NCBI RefSeq assembly: GCF_024519465.1
Contig: NZ_JALJRW010000001.1
Location: 1-64,000, forward strand
Direction: 5' to 3'
Length of the DNA stretch: 64,000 bases
From: Stenotrophomonas sp. Ste86
Lineage (GTDB): Bacteria; Pseudomonadota; Gammaproteobacteria; Xanthomonadales; Xanthomonadaceae
Shown: one piece after another, positions 1-8,205 of the stretch
Layout: each line of letters starts with the position of its first letter
Numbering within the stretch: the stretch's first letter is position 1
Made by a program: the position numbers and the translations under genes
Notes under the pieces: generated by a model
Told to the model about the DNA's origin: nothing
The model's input: only the letters and a program-made list of their open reading frames with translations
The model's database searches: none

Positions 1-1204
1 CACTGCTGTCGCCGCCGATGACCAGCTTGTCCGAGGCGGCATCGTCGCCGGCCAGCACGGTGTTGAACAGCAGCGTGCCGCCGTTGCCGGTGTAGTTGCC
101 GCTCACGGTCAGGGTGTTGAACGCGGTGCCGTTGCCCAGCGCGACTACACCGCCGGTCGCCGCGGTCAGCGTGTTGACGCTACTGTTGCCCGTGAGCTGC
201 CAATAGCCGCCCTGATCGATGGTAGCGGCGTTGACGCCAGTGAAGCTGCCGTTGATGCGACCGCCGTTGGAAAGGGTAACGTTGCCAACGCTGCCATCGG
301 CGGCGACCAGGACGTTGCCATCCAGCACGCTGCCTTCCACGAAGAGGTTGGCCGTGGTGATGCGGTCGGTGGCAGACCCTTGCTCGACGGTGAGGATGTT
401 GCCGTCACCGCCGCTGAGCGAGGCGCCGTTACGGACGAAAATGTCGGTGCTGGCGAGCAGGCCGGTCCCGTCGGAGCGGACGTTGATCGCGCTGCCCGCG
501 GTGCCGACCACCGACGATCCGTCGATGATGACCGTGCCGTCGCCGGGCCTGGCGACGGCGAGTGAACTGGCGTGCAGAATGCTCAGGCCGTGCGCCTCTC
601 CGCGGATGACCGAGCCGTTGAGCGCAGTCACCGCGCCGCCGAACGTGGTGATCGCACCGTCAAACTCAGTGCCCCCCGTCGCGGTGATGCTGGAATTGGA
701 GAGCGTGATCGCGCTGCCGCTGCTCACGGTGGCAGCGCTCGCTATGCCGCTTATAGTGCTGTCAGTAAAGGCGGCACTCGAACCCACGAGCGAACTATCC
801 ACGAGCAGTGAAAGCGCGGTGCCGCCCGTATTGGAAAGCGTCCCGCGGTTGAATACGGCACTTGACTGCCCGCCTAGCGACAACGCGCGGAACGGAGTGT
901 TGGCAGCAATGGAACCCCCTGTAACGCTGACGGTTGCGCCGTTGCCCGCGGTCGTTCTTCCTGCGGTCGCACCATCACTCAAGGTGATGGCGGCGTTATC
1001 CACCTGGATGTCGGCGGCGGCGGCGCCCGGTGCCACAGTCAGGGCCGCACCATCAGTCACCGACCAGGATTCCAGCGGATCGCCGGGGTTGACGGTGTAC
1101 GTCGTGCCGGGGCCGGTGACAGTGCCTGCGATGGCGGACAATGGGCCGAGAAAAAGCGCGGCAGCGACGGCGCTGGCGAGGACATGGCGGGAGGTCAGAT
1201 ACAT
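1..1204 (-). CDS. Autotransporter-like passenger protein, N-terminal part (cut by window edge)
   Basis: The reading frame opens at 1204 and runs without a stop to the first base of the window, so about 401 N-terminal residues are visible. Residues 1-26 (MYLTSRHVLASAVAAALFLG...) form a clear Sec signal peptide with a short basic start and an Ala/Leu core. The rest is a low-complexity, Gly/Ser/Thr/Ala/Asn-rich run of short beta-strand repeats such as GGTALSL, GSSAAFTDSTISG and LSNGGRINGSF, as found in pertactin-like beta-helix passengers. The last visible stretch (GNYTGNGGTLLFNTVLAGDD) resembles the pertactin-like end of passengers that precedes a C-terminal outer-membrane barrel, which would lie outside the window. 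The role is probably adhesion or a surface function, but the passenger type cannot be told. It is divergent from the GH92 gene. Confidence 0.8.
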   Translation of the reverse strand, partial: MYLTSRHVLASAVAAALFLGPLSAIAGTVTGPGTTYTVNPGDPLESWSVTDGAALTVAPGAAAADIQVDNAAITLSDGATAGRTTAGNGATVSVTGGSIAANTPFRALSLGGQSSAVFNRGTLSNTGGTALSLLVDSSLVGSSAAFTDSTISGIASAATVSSGSAITLSNSSITATGGTEFDGAITTFGGAVTALNGSVIRGEAHGLSILHASSLAVARPGDGTVIIDGSSVVGTAGSAINVRSDGTGLLASTDIFVRNGASLSGGDGNILTVEQGSATDRITTANLFVEGSVLDGNVLVAADGSVGNVTLSNGGRINGSFTGVNAATIDQGGYWQLTGNSSVNTLTAATGGVVALGNGTAFNTLTVSGNYTGNGGTLLFNTVLAGDDAASDKLVIGGDSS

Positions 1205-1557
1205 GGGAGGCGTCCGTTAGGGAGGGAGTGCTGCCAGTCACCGAGAGCATTAAATGACGGAGAAAACGTGATGCGCTCGTGATACGCGTCTCATGCTTTC
1301 GCAAGATGAATGGCGCGGAGAGAGCGAAAGTGCTGCCGTCTCGGGGGTAGGGGAAGTCTGGGGCCAGCTGAAACTGTGATCCATGCAACTAATTGCAATT
1401 GCGCCCCAAGGCTGAATGGCCGTTACGGATCGATGGCGTCAATAGGGAGCGAAACGGTGCAGCGCATGTCTTCGCTGGCTCAACGCGCTGCAACATGCGG
1501 TCGCACATCGCCGGTGCTAGGATCGGCCACACCTTGAATCGATCTAAATCCAAGCAC
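1205..1557. other. Divergent intergenic region, no gene seen
   Basis: About 350 bases separate the autotransporter-like gene (minus) from the GH92 gene (plus). I see no convincing coding sequence. An 8-base palindrome GCAATTGC at 1395-1402 sits in an AT-richer patch and is the only possible operator-like element noticed. Promoters for both flanking genes are expected here but no confident -35/-10 pair could be assigned. Confidence 0.4.
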
Positions 1558-3900
1558 ATGACCAGAACGGGGACGTCAGGATGGGTGGGGCTCGCAATGG
1601 GCGCCCTGTTGATAGCCGGTGCCGCCAACGCGGCGCCCATGGCAGTGGGTGAACGTGCCTACGCCGCCGTCGATCCCTTCATCGGCACCGGCGGGGAAGG
1701 GCATACCTATCCCGGCGCCACGGTGCCGTTCGGCATGGTCCAGCTCAGTCCGGACACCCGCATCCAGCCGCGCGAAAAGGCCTACGGCTGGGCAGCCGGT
1801 TATCGCCATGACGACAGCAGCATCGTCGGCTTCTCGCACACGCATTTCTCCGGCAGCGGCCATTCGGACCTGGGCGACGTGCTGGTGATGCCGTTCACCG
1901 GCGATCCGGGGCTGGAGCGCGGTGACCCGGACACGCCAAAAAGTGGCTATGCCTCGCGCTTCCACCATGACAATGAGAAGGCCGAGCCGGGTTACTACGC
2001 GGTCACGCTGGACGACTACAAGGTACGCGCCGAGCTCACTACCAGCGCGCGCACCGGCGTACACCGTTACACCTATCCAAAGGGCGAGAAGGCGCGCGTG
2101 CTGCTCGACCTGCGCACCAGCCTGTATGACTATCCGGGCAAGATCCTGTGGTCGCGGCTGCGCCTGCAGCCCGATGGCACGGTCACCGGCTTCCGCGAAA
2201 CCCGCGGTTGGGCGCCGGGCCGGCAGCTGTATTTCGCGATGCGTTTCTCGCGCCCGCTGACCGGCCACGCCTTGCACAACACCGAAACCGACATTGCCTA
2301 CAAGGGCTTCCCGCCGCCGGGCCAGAACGATCCCACCCAGCGCCCGCAGATCGAGGGGCGGCAGCTGGTGGGGACGTTCGATTTCGGCACGCTGGATGCC
2401 CCGCTGGTGGTCACCGTGGCCATCTCGTCGGTGAGCGAGCAGGGCGCGATCGCCAACCTGGACGCCGAAGCGAAAGACCAGAACTTCGACCGCGTGCGCG
2501 CCGATGCGAAGCAGCAGTGGACCCAGGCGTTGTCCGCCGTGGACATCGAGGCCCCCGCGCATGACCTGCGCAGCGCCTACACCGCGCTGTACCACAGCAT
2601 GCTGGGCCCAACCCTGTTCATGGATGCCGATGGCCAGTACCGCGGTTCGGACAATGCCGTGCACCGCGCCGAGGGCTACACCAACTACTCCACGTTCTCG
2701 CTGTGGGACACCTACCGTGCGCTGCATCCGTTGCTGACCCTGGTGCAGCCGGAAAAGCGCAACAGTGATTTCATCAATTCGCTGATCGCCCACCAGCAGC
2801 ACAGTGCGTACGGCATGCTGCCGGTGTGGGCGTTCCACGGCCAGGAAACCTGGTGCATGATCGGCTACCACGCCGTGCCGGTGATCGCCGATGCCTACCT
2901 CAAGGGTATCCGCGGTTTCGATGCGGACAAGGCGCTGGATGCGATGGTGGCCACCGCCAACTACGGCCCGTATGACGGCATCGCGCAGTACCGCGAACTG
3001 GGCTGGGTGCCGATCGACGAAGAGGGCGAGGCGGCCAGCAAAACGCTGGAGTACGCCTTCGACGACTGGACCATCGCGCGCATGGCCGAGGCCATGGGCC
3101 GCAAGGACGTGCAGGCCACCTTCGACGGCCGCGCCGGCAACTGGCGCCATGCCTATGACGCCGGCACCGGCTTCATGCGCGCACGCAAGCGCGATGGCAG
3201 CTTCCGCGAGCCCTTCGATCCATCGGCCAGCGGGTACGGCACCGACTACACCGAAGGCAACGCCTGGCAGTACTCGTGGTATGTGCCGCAGGACGTGGCC
3301 GGGCTGGCGCAGGCCCATGGTGGCAGCGACACGCTTCTGGCGCGCCTGGACCAGGTGTTCGAGGCCAAGGTCGACCCGTCGATCTTCGAGCATATGGAAG
3401 ACATCACCGGCCTGATCGGCTGGTACGCGCACGGCAATGAGCCCAGCCACCACGTGGCCTACCTGTACGCGCATGCCGGCCAGCCGTGGCGCACGCAGGC
3501 CCGCCTGAAGCAGATCATGGACACCCAGTACGCCGACCGTCCCGATGGCCTGGCCGGGAATGACGACCTGGGCCAGATGTCGGCCTGGTACGTGTTCACC
3601 GCGCTGGGCTTCTACCCGGTCGCGCCGGGCAGTGGCGAATACATCATCGGCCGGCCGTTCGTGCCCAAGGCCACGTTGAACCTGCCCAACGGCAAGCAGT
3701 TCCGCATCGTTACGCAGGGGATGGACAAGGGGCACCAGTACGTGGGCTCGGTTACCCTCAACGGGCAGCCGCTGCAGCGCACCTTCCTGCGCCATGCCGA
3801 GATCCTGGCCGGCGGCGAGCTGCGCTTCACCCTGCAGGCCGAACCGAACAAGGCGTGGCCGGGGGAGGGCGCGCAGGCGCCGTACTCGATGTCGCGCTGA
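1558..3900 (+). CDS. GH92 family alpha-mannosidase, secreted
   Basis: An exo-acting, calcium-dependent alpha-mannosidase of glycoside hydrolase family 92, expected to trim mannose from N-glycans or mannans outside the cytoplasm. Landmarks in order: GATVPFGMVQLSPDT near the start, SHTHFSGSGHSDLGD, the SLWDTYRALHPLL block, EGNAWQYSWYVPQDV, NEPSHHVAYLY, and the C-terminal NDDLGQMSAWYVFTALGFYPV, all hallmarks of the family. I place the start at 1558 because it gives a good signal peptide (MTRTGTSGWVGLAMGALLIAGAANA) directly before the mature domain; the open frame extends further upstream without sense. Length is 780 residues, normal for the family. It stands alone between the autotransporter and the toxin-antitoxin pair. 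Confidence 0.93.
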   Translation: MTRTGTSGWVGLAMGALLIAGAANAAPMAVGERAYAAVDPFIGTGGEGHTYPGATVPFGMVQLSPDTRIQPREKAYGWAAGYRHDDSSIVGFSHTHFSGSGHSDLGDVLVMPFTGDPGLERGDPDTPKSGYASRFHHDNEKAEPGYYAVTLDDYKVRAELTTSARTGVHRYTYPKGEKARVLLDLRTSLYDYPGKILWSRLRLQPDGTVTGFRETRGWAPGRQLYFAMRFSRPLTGHALHNTETDIAYKGFPPPGQNDPTQRPQIEGRQLVGTFDFGTLDAPLVVTVAISSVSEQGAIANLDAEAKDQNFDRVRADAKQQWTQALSAVDIEAPAHDLRSAYTALYHSMLGPTLFMDADGQYRGSDNAVHRAEGYTNYSTFSLWDTYRALHPLLTLVQPEKRNSDFINSLIAHQQHSAYGMLPVWAFHGQETWCMIGYHAVPVIADAYLKGIRGFDADKALDAMVATANYGPYDGIAQYRELGWVPIDEEGEAASKTLEYAFDDWTIARMAEAMGRKDVQATFDGRAGNWRHAYDAGTGFMRARKRDGSFREPFDPSASGYGTDYTEGNAWQYSWYVPQDVAGLAQAHGGSDTLLARLDQVFEAKVDPSIFEHMEDITGLIGWYAHGNEPSHHVAYLYAHAGQPWRTQARLKQIMDTQYADRPDGLAGNDDLGQMSAWYVFTALGFYPVAPGSGEYIIGRPFVPKATLNLPNGKQFRIVTQGMDKGHQYVGSVTLNGQPLQRTFLRHAEILAGGELRFTLQAEPNKAWPGEGAQAPYSMSR

Positions 3901-3965
3901 GCATTGGGCGAAACCCGTCAACCTTTGCAGGGCAAGGGCTGTCCCGACGTGGGGCAGCCGAGTCG

Positions 3966-4010
3966 GGCCAAAATGGGATTTATGTCCAATTTGGCCAAAA
4001 GGCGTATGAT
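3966..4010 (+). promoter_or_regulatory. Probable autoregulatory operator and -10 box of the toxin-antitoxin pair
   Basis: GGCCAAAATGGGA (3966-3978) and TCCAATTTGGCC (3985-3996) form an imperfect inverted repeat. TATGAT at 4005-4010 directly after it matches a -10 hexamer at five of six positions. A palindrome overlapping the promoter just before a Phd-type antitoxin gene is the usual arrangement for autorepression by the antitoxin. The binding itself is inferred. Confidence 0.5.
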
Positions 4011-4038
4011 GGCCCCATATCCCGCGCTGGAGCCTGCC

Positions 4039-4377
4039 ATGACGTTGCCCTTGGATCTGCCCGGCCTTGAAAAGGCCACTGCATCATCGGTAAAGACCCG
4101 TGGCTGGCCGAGCCTGATGCGCACCGTGCGTGAAAAGCAGGCGCTGGTGATTACCAACCACAACCACCCCGAAGCGGTGATCGTCGATATCAAGGCCTAC
4201 CAGGAACTGCTGGCCAAGGCCGCCGGCGCCGGTGGCGACGCGCGCGGCGGTGAGCTGGAACGCCTGCGTGCGCAGTTCGATACGCAGTTGGCCGGGCTCA
4301 ACCGCGACGGCGGGCTTGGCAAGGTGCTGGGCAAGCCGATCCATCGCGGCAAGATCACCCCCGGCAAGTCGCTCTGA
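4039..4377 (+). CDS. Phd/YefM-family antitoxin
   Basis: A 112-residue protein. Residues 10-60 carry the Phd/YefM fold signature: a short helix (SSVKTRGWPSLMRTVRE), then KQALVITNHNHPEAVIVDIKAYQELL, the strand-helix pair that forms the DNA-binding dimer. The C-terminal half (ELERLRAQFDTQLAGLN..., then a basic tail) would be the toxin-binding, flexible part. Start chosen at 4039 because it lies after the palindrome/-10 element and begins the conserved domain; the frame is open upstream. It ends three bases before the start of the zeta-like kinase gene, so the two are a toxin-antitoxin operon. Phd-type antitoxins more often pair with Doc or RelE toxins; pairing with a zeta-like kinase is less familiar. 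Confidence 0.78.
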   Translation: MTLPLDLPGLEKATASSVKTRGWPSLMRTVREKQALVITNHNHPEAVIVDIKAYQELLAKAAGAGGDARGGELERLRAQFDTQLAGLNRDGGLGKVLGKPIHRGKITPGKSL

Positions 4378-4380
4378 CCG

Positions 4381-5010
4381 GTGGGGCGGATTCTGGTGCT
4401 GGCCGGCGTCAACGGCGCCGGCAAAAGCTCGCTATTGGGCACGTTGCTGGAGGCGAAGGGGCTGTCCTGGTACAACCCCGACGCGTTCACCCGCGCCCTG
4501 GTCGAGGCCGGCTGGGTGGAGGCCGAGGCCAACGCAATGGCCTGGCACGAAGGCACGCGGCGGCTGCGCCAGGCCATGCTCGATGGCAGCGATTTCGCCT
4601 TCGAAAGCACGCTCGGCGGCAATACCATCCCACGCCTGCTGCGTGAGGCCTGCGCCTCGCACGAGGTCGCGATCTGGTTCTGCGGCCTGGACAGCGTGGC
4701 CCTGCATATCGAGCGCGTGGCGGCCCGGGTGAGCCGCGGTGGCCACGACATTCCGCAGGACAAAATCCACGCCCGCTACGATGCCTCCCGCGAAAACCTG
4801 ATCGAGCTGCTCCCGTACCTGGCCGAGGTGCATGTCTACGACAACAGCGCTCCGCTGGACGAACAGGGCCGCGCCGACCCGCGGCCCTTGCTGCAACTGG
4901 ACCGCACCGGCCTGCATTACCCGGTCTCGGTCGCCGAACTGCTGCACACCCCGGACTGGGCCAAGCCGATCGTGATGCGGGCGATGGAGCTGCACGCCGG
5001 CGCTGCCTGA
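4381..5010 (+). CDS. Zeta-toxin-like P-loop kinase
   Basis: A 209-residue P-loop NTPase. Walker A is GVNGAGKSS (residues 9-17). It is followed by WYNPDAF, the position of the conserved Asp that binds substrate in zeta toxins, and by DFAFESTLGG, matching the family's 'FxxETTL' motif. HDIPQDKIHARYDASRENL provides the Arg-rich region that contacts ATP phosphates. Zeta toxins phosphorylate UDP-N-acetylglucosamine and block wall synthesis; whether this one uses the same substrate is unknown. The start is GTG at 4381, three bases after the antitoxin stop. The partner is Phd-like, not epsilon-like. Alternative: a housekeeping zeta-domain kinase without toxicity. Confidence 0.75.
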   Translation: MGRILVLAGVNGAGKSSLLGTLLEAKGLSWYNPDAFTRALVEAGWVEAEANAMAWHEGTRRLRQAMLDGSDFAFESTLGGNTIPRLLREACASHEVAIWFCGLDSVALHIERVAARVSRGGHDIPQDKIHARYDASRENLIELLPYLAEVHVYDNSAPLDEQGRADPRPLLQLDRTGLHYPVSVAELLHTPDWAKPIVMRAMELHAGAA

Positions 5011-5128
5011 CGCTGCGGCGGGCGGCAGTGCACACGCGGCACACACATCCGTATGCGCGGTGCTTACATCCACCTGCCTACCTTGGACCTCGGGCGCAAC
5101 GGCGACCCGTTTTCCCAAGGAGTCCACG

Positions 5129-5551
5129 ATGCAGCAGCACATTCCCGCAGGCACCCTCGTCGTCGTCGCAGACGGCGGCTCGGCCCGTGTGTTCACCAAT
5201 GTCGGCGATGGCCGCACCCTGCAGCTCAAGCAGCACGATGAGCTGAAGGTCCAGGACATCAGCGCGCAGGGTGTCTCCGGCCAGGGACCGTCGGGCTCGA
5301 TGCCGCAGGACATGAGCATCTCGCAGATGAACGAGGCTACCTTCGCCAAGCAGTTGGCCGGGCAGTTGAACGAGGACGCCCTCAACAACCGCTATGCCCA
5401 CCTGGTGCTGATCGCCGATCCGCAGACGCTGGGGCGGATCCGCCCGCAGCTGCACAAGGAGGTCCAGTCGCGGTTGCTCGCCGATCTGGCCAAGGATCTC
5501 ACCAACGCCCCGCTCGAAGACATTCAACGGGCGCTTGAGCAGGCGCGATGA
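5129..5551 (+). CDS. Host attachment protein (baeRF/eRF1-like)
   Basis: A 140-residue protein of the family annotated as 'protein required for attachment to host cells'. The first strand IPAGTLVVVADGGSARVFTNVGDG is characteristic: these proteins share a fold with the archaeal/eukaryotic release-factor middle domain. RYAHLVLIADPQTLGRIRPQLHKEVQ and LAKDLTNAPLEDIQRAL complete the usual pattern. The start at 5129 is supported by AAGGAG six bases upstream; the frame is open earlier but not conserved-looking. The function is poorly known; Agrobacterium AtsE is the namesake. The stop overlaps the start of the thioredoxin-like gene by four bases (ATGA). Confidence 0.85.
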   Translation: MQQHIPAGTLVVVADGGSARVFTNVGDGRTLQLKQHDELKVQDISAQGVSGQGPSGSMPQDMSISQMNEATFAKQLAGQLNEDALNNRYAHLVLIADPQTLGRIRPQLHKEVQSRLLADLAKDLTNAPLEDIQRALEQAR

Positions 5552-5871
5552 GCTACAGCCGCGACTACGCCAGCCAGGAGCCGTCACGCGCCGAGATCGA
5601 TGCGGGCACCGGCTGGCAGCTGGTCGAGTTCGGTGCCCCGTGGTGCCCGCATTGCAGTGCCGCCCAGTTGGCCCTCAAGGACTGGCTGGATGCGCACGAG
5701 ATGCCGCATTTGAAGATCGAAGACGGTAAAGGGCGGCCTGCGGGCCGCTCGTTCAAGGTCACGCTGTGGCCGACCGTGATCCTGCTGCGTGATGGGCAGG
5801 AAGTGGCACGGGTGGTGCGACCGCGTGGCGATAACGATCTGGCCGTGTTCGATCACGCGCTGCAGGGCTAG
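5548..5871 (+). CDS. Thioredoxin-family protein, cytoplasmic
   Basis: A 107-residue single thioredoxin fold: VEFGAPWCPHCSAAQ carries the active-site WCPHC, and FKVTLWPTVILLRDGQEVARVVRP contains the cis-proline segment (TLWP). There is no signal peptide, so it should act in the cytoplasm as a disulfide reductant. The CPHC active site is unlike the CGPC of the main thioredoxin and is closer to DsbA/glutaredoxin-type sites, so redox potential and partners may differ. It overlaps the upstream attachment-protein gene by four bases, implying co-translation. Confidence 0.88.
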   Translation: MSYSRDYASQEPSRAEIDAGTGWQLVEFGAPWCPHCSAAQLALKDWLDAHEMPHLKIEDGKGRPAGRSFKVTLWPTVILLRDGQEVARVVRPRGDNDLAVFDHALQG

Positions 5872-5905
5872 AATCCCGGCGTTGGTTGTTTGCCGGGATC
5901 TGCGC

Positions 5906-6703
5906 GTGCCTTACCGAAAAAAGCACATCACCGCCGTCGATGGGCAAGGCCGCAGCATGCCGTTCGCGCCGGATGTGCCGGTGCTGTGCCGCGCGCGCGA
6001 CTACACCCCGGGCACGGTGATTCCGCTGCACCATCATCCCGACCGCCATCAACTGGTGTACGCCGAGACCGGCGTGCTGGTGGTGCAGGCGGGCGCCGGG
6101 CGCTGGGTGGTGCCGAGCACGCGCGCGATCTGGATGCCGGCCGGCATGGGGCACAAGGTGAGCTGCATCGGCGCGGTCGGCATGCGCAGCCTGTACATCC
6201 TGCCGTCGGCCATGGCACATGCGCCAGACACCGCGTCGACCGTATCGGTCACGCCGCTGTTGGCGGCCTTGATCCGCGCCGCCGTCGAGGTGCAGCCGCC
6301 GTATCTGCAGGACTCCCGCGACGGTCGGGTCACGCAGCTGATCCTGGACGAACTGGAGACGCTGCCGGTGTTGCCGCTGCACCTGCCGCAACCGCTGGAT
6401 CCACGACTGCAGGCCATCGCGCGCCGGCTCGAATCCGCCCCGGATGATCCCTCCACGCTGCAGGACTGGGCGCGTCGGCTTTCGGTGGACGTCAAGACGA
6501 TCCAACGCTTGTGTGCGCGCGAAGTGGGCATGACCTTCGGCCAATGGCGGCAGCAGGCGCGGTTGCTGCGCGCCCTGGAGCGTCTGGCGCACGGCGACAA
6601 GATCATCGATGTGGCGCTGTCGCTGGGGTATGCCAGCCCCAGCGCGTTCACCGCGATGTTCAAGAAGCGCTTCGGGCAACGGCCGAGCCAGTTCTTCCAG
6701 TAG
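5906..6703 (+). CDS. AraC-family transcriptional regulator with cupin sensor domain
   Basis: A 265-residue protein. The N-terminal cupin (GTVIPLHHHPDRHQLVYAETGVLVV, with an HHHPDRHQ metal/ligand motif) is followed by a C-terminal AraC helix-turn-helix pair: TLQDWARRLSVDVKTIQRLCAREVGMTFGQWRQQARL and IIDVALSLGYASPSAFTAMFKKRFGQRPSQFF. This architecture matches the NimR/YdeO-like group that often controls an adjacent efflux gene. The start is GTG at 5906; the ATG-initiated frame upstream would overlap the thioredoxin gene with nonsense sequence. It is convergent with the MFS pump gene 30 bases away, and a link between the two is plausible but unproven. Confidence 0.88.
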   Translation: MPYRKKHITAVDGQGRSMPFAPDVPVLCRARDYTPGTVIPLHHHPDRHQLVYAETGVLVVQAGAGRWVVPSTRAIWMPAGMGHKVSCIGAVGMRSLYILPSAMAHAPDTASTVSVTPLLAALIRAAVEVQPPYLQDSRDGRVTQLILDELETLPVLPLHLPQPLDPRLQAIARRLESAPDDPSTLQDWARRLSVDVKTIQRLCAREVGMTFGQWRQQARLLRALERLAHGDKIIDVALSLGYASPSAFTAMFKKRFGQRPSQFFQ

Positions 6704-6733
6704 CGCCGCGCACCTGCCGCGCGTAGCGTCGCG

Positions 6734-7972
6734 TCAGTGCGGCCTGGTTTTGGGCAGGAACGCCGTTGCCAGGCCCAGCAGGGGCAGGTACGAGGTGAAG
6801 TGGTAGACCCACACGATGCCGTGGATGTCGGCGAGCTTGCCCAGGCCCGCCGCGCCGATGCCGCCGATCCCGAACATCAGGCCGAACATCAGCCCCGATA
6901 CCATGCCGACGCGGCCGGGTACCGCTTCCTGCGCATACACCACCAGCGCGGCGAAGGCCGAGGACATCACCAGGCCGACCGCGATCGCCAGCACCGCCGT
7001 GCCCATGAGGTTGGCGTAGGGCAGGGCGAGTGCGAACGGCGCCACGCCGAGGAACGAAATCCAGATCACCGCCTTGCGCCCGATCCGGTCGCCGACCGGG
7101 CCGCCGATGAAGGTGCCCAGCGCGATCGAGGCCAGGAAGATGAAGAGATACATCTGACTCTGCTGCACGCTCAGGTGGAAGCGCTCGATCAGGTAGAAGG
7201 TGAAGAAGTTGGTGAACGAGGCGATGTAGACGAACTTGGCGAACATCAGCACCGAGATCACCGCAATGGCCTGCACCACTTTTCCGCGGCCGAGGCCGGT
7301 GCCGTGGCTGCGCGCCAGGCTGCTCATCTTGGCCTGGCCATGGCGCACGGTCCAGCCGGTCAGCCGGAACAGCACGAAGATGGCGACGGCGGCGATCAGC
7401 ATGAACCAGCCGATGGCGCGTTGCCCGTGCGGAATGACCACCGCGGCGGCGAGCAGCGGGCCGATCGCCGAGCCGGTGTTGCCGCCGACCTGGAACGTGG
7501 ACTGCGCGGTGCCGAAGCGCCCACCGGAGGCCATCCGTGCCACGCGCGAGGCTTCTGGATGGAACGTGGCCGAGCCCACGCCGACCACTGCGGCGGCCAC
7601 CAGCAGCATTTCGTAACTGTTGGCAAGGGCCATCATCGCGATGCCGATGAAGGTGGCCACCATGCCCGACGGCAGCAGGTAAGGCAGCGGCCGTTTGTCG
7701 GTATACATGCCCACCCACGGCTGCAGCAGCGAGGCGGTGACCTGGTACACCAGCGCGATCACCCCGATCTGGCCGAAGCTGAGCTGGAACTCGCTCTTGA
7801 ACATCGGATACACCGCCGGCAGCACGGCCTGGATCATGTCGTTGAGCAGGTGCGCGAACGCGGCGGCGCCGACGATGCGGATCGCAAAGCCCTGGTTGGC
7901 GGGTACGACGGGGGCGGCCGAGGGGATCGGTGCGGGTGCGGGGGAGGGCGTTTGTGGGGTCATGGACGGCAT
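6734..7972 (-). CDS. MFS transporter, fosmidomycin-resistance (Fsr) type
   Basis: A 412-residue inner-membrane protein with about 12 hydrophobic segments. The N-terminal segment HLLNDMIQAVLPAVYPMFKSE and the following QLSFGQIGVIALVYQVTASLLQPWVGMYTDKRPLP are diagnostic for the Fsr subgroup of the major facilitator superfamily, which exports fosmidomycin and similar compounds. A second cytoplasmic-loop motif, FIGGPVGDRIGRKAVI, begins the C-terminal half. The Pro/Ala-rich start (MPSMTPQTPSPAPAP) is typical of Xanthomonadaceae copies; initiation could also be at the second Met (7963). It is transcribed away from the XVIPCD effector gene and towards the AraC regulator. Confidence 0.9.
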   Translation of the reverse strand: MPSMTPQTPSPAPAPIPSAAPVVPANQGFAIRIVGAAAFAHLLNDMIQAVLPAVYPMFKSEFQLSFGQIGVIALVYQVTASLLQPWVGMYTDKRPLPYLLPSGMVATFIGIAMMALANSYEMLLVAAAVVGVGSATFHPEASRVARMASGGRFGTAQSTFQVGGNTGSAIGPLLAAAVVIPHGQRAIGWFMLIAAVAIFVLFRLTGWTVRHGQAKMSSLARSHGTGLGRGKVVQAIAVISVLMFAKFVYIASFTNFFTFYLIERFHLSVQQSQMYLFIFLASIALGTFIGGPVGDRIGRKAVIWISFLGVAPFALALPYANLMGTAVLAIAVGLVMSSAFAALVVYAQEAVPGRVGMVSGLMFGLMFGIGGIGAAGLGKLADIHGIVWVYHFTSYLPLLGLATAFLPKTRPH

Positions 7973-8205
7973 CGAAAGCAGGGCACGCTTGCCGGCACCG
8001 TGCGGGGGCGTTGCAGCGCCGCGTGGTCCCGGACCCGTGGGGAGGGGAGGGGACGCCCAGAATAGGACCGTTGCCTTCTCCCGTCTCGCGCGATATGGGC
8101 GCGGGTCGTCGCAAATGGGGCATGGATCGCGCCGCGTTGCGTCGTGGACCTCATTTTAAGGCGTCCCCTCTACAATTGAGGGCTTCAAGCAATGAGGACA
8201 CGGCA

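Noticed and set aside
1576..3921. Long open frame antisense to the GH92 gene
   Set aside because: It is a shadow of a real gene in high-GC DNA: Arg/Gly/His/Val-rich with no domain, while the plus strand shows all GH92 motifs.
7930..8205. Upstream extension of the XVIPCD effector frame
   Set aside because: The sequence is Arg/Gly/His-rich and overlaps the MFS start region; the ATG at 8206 has a good ribosome-binding site.
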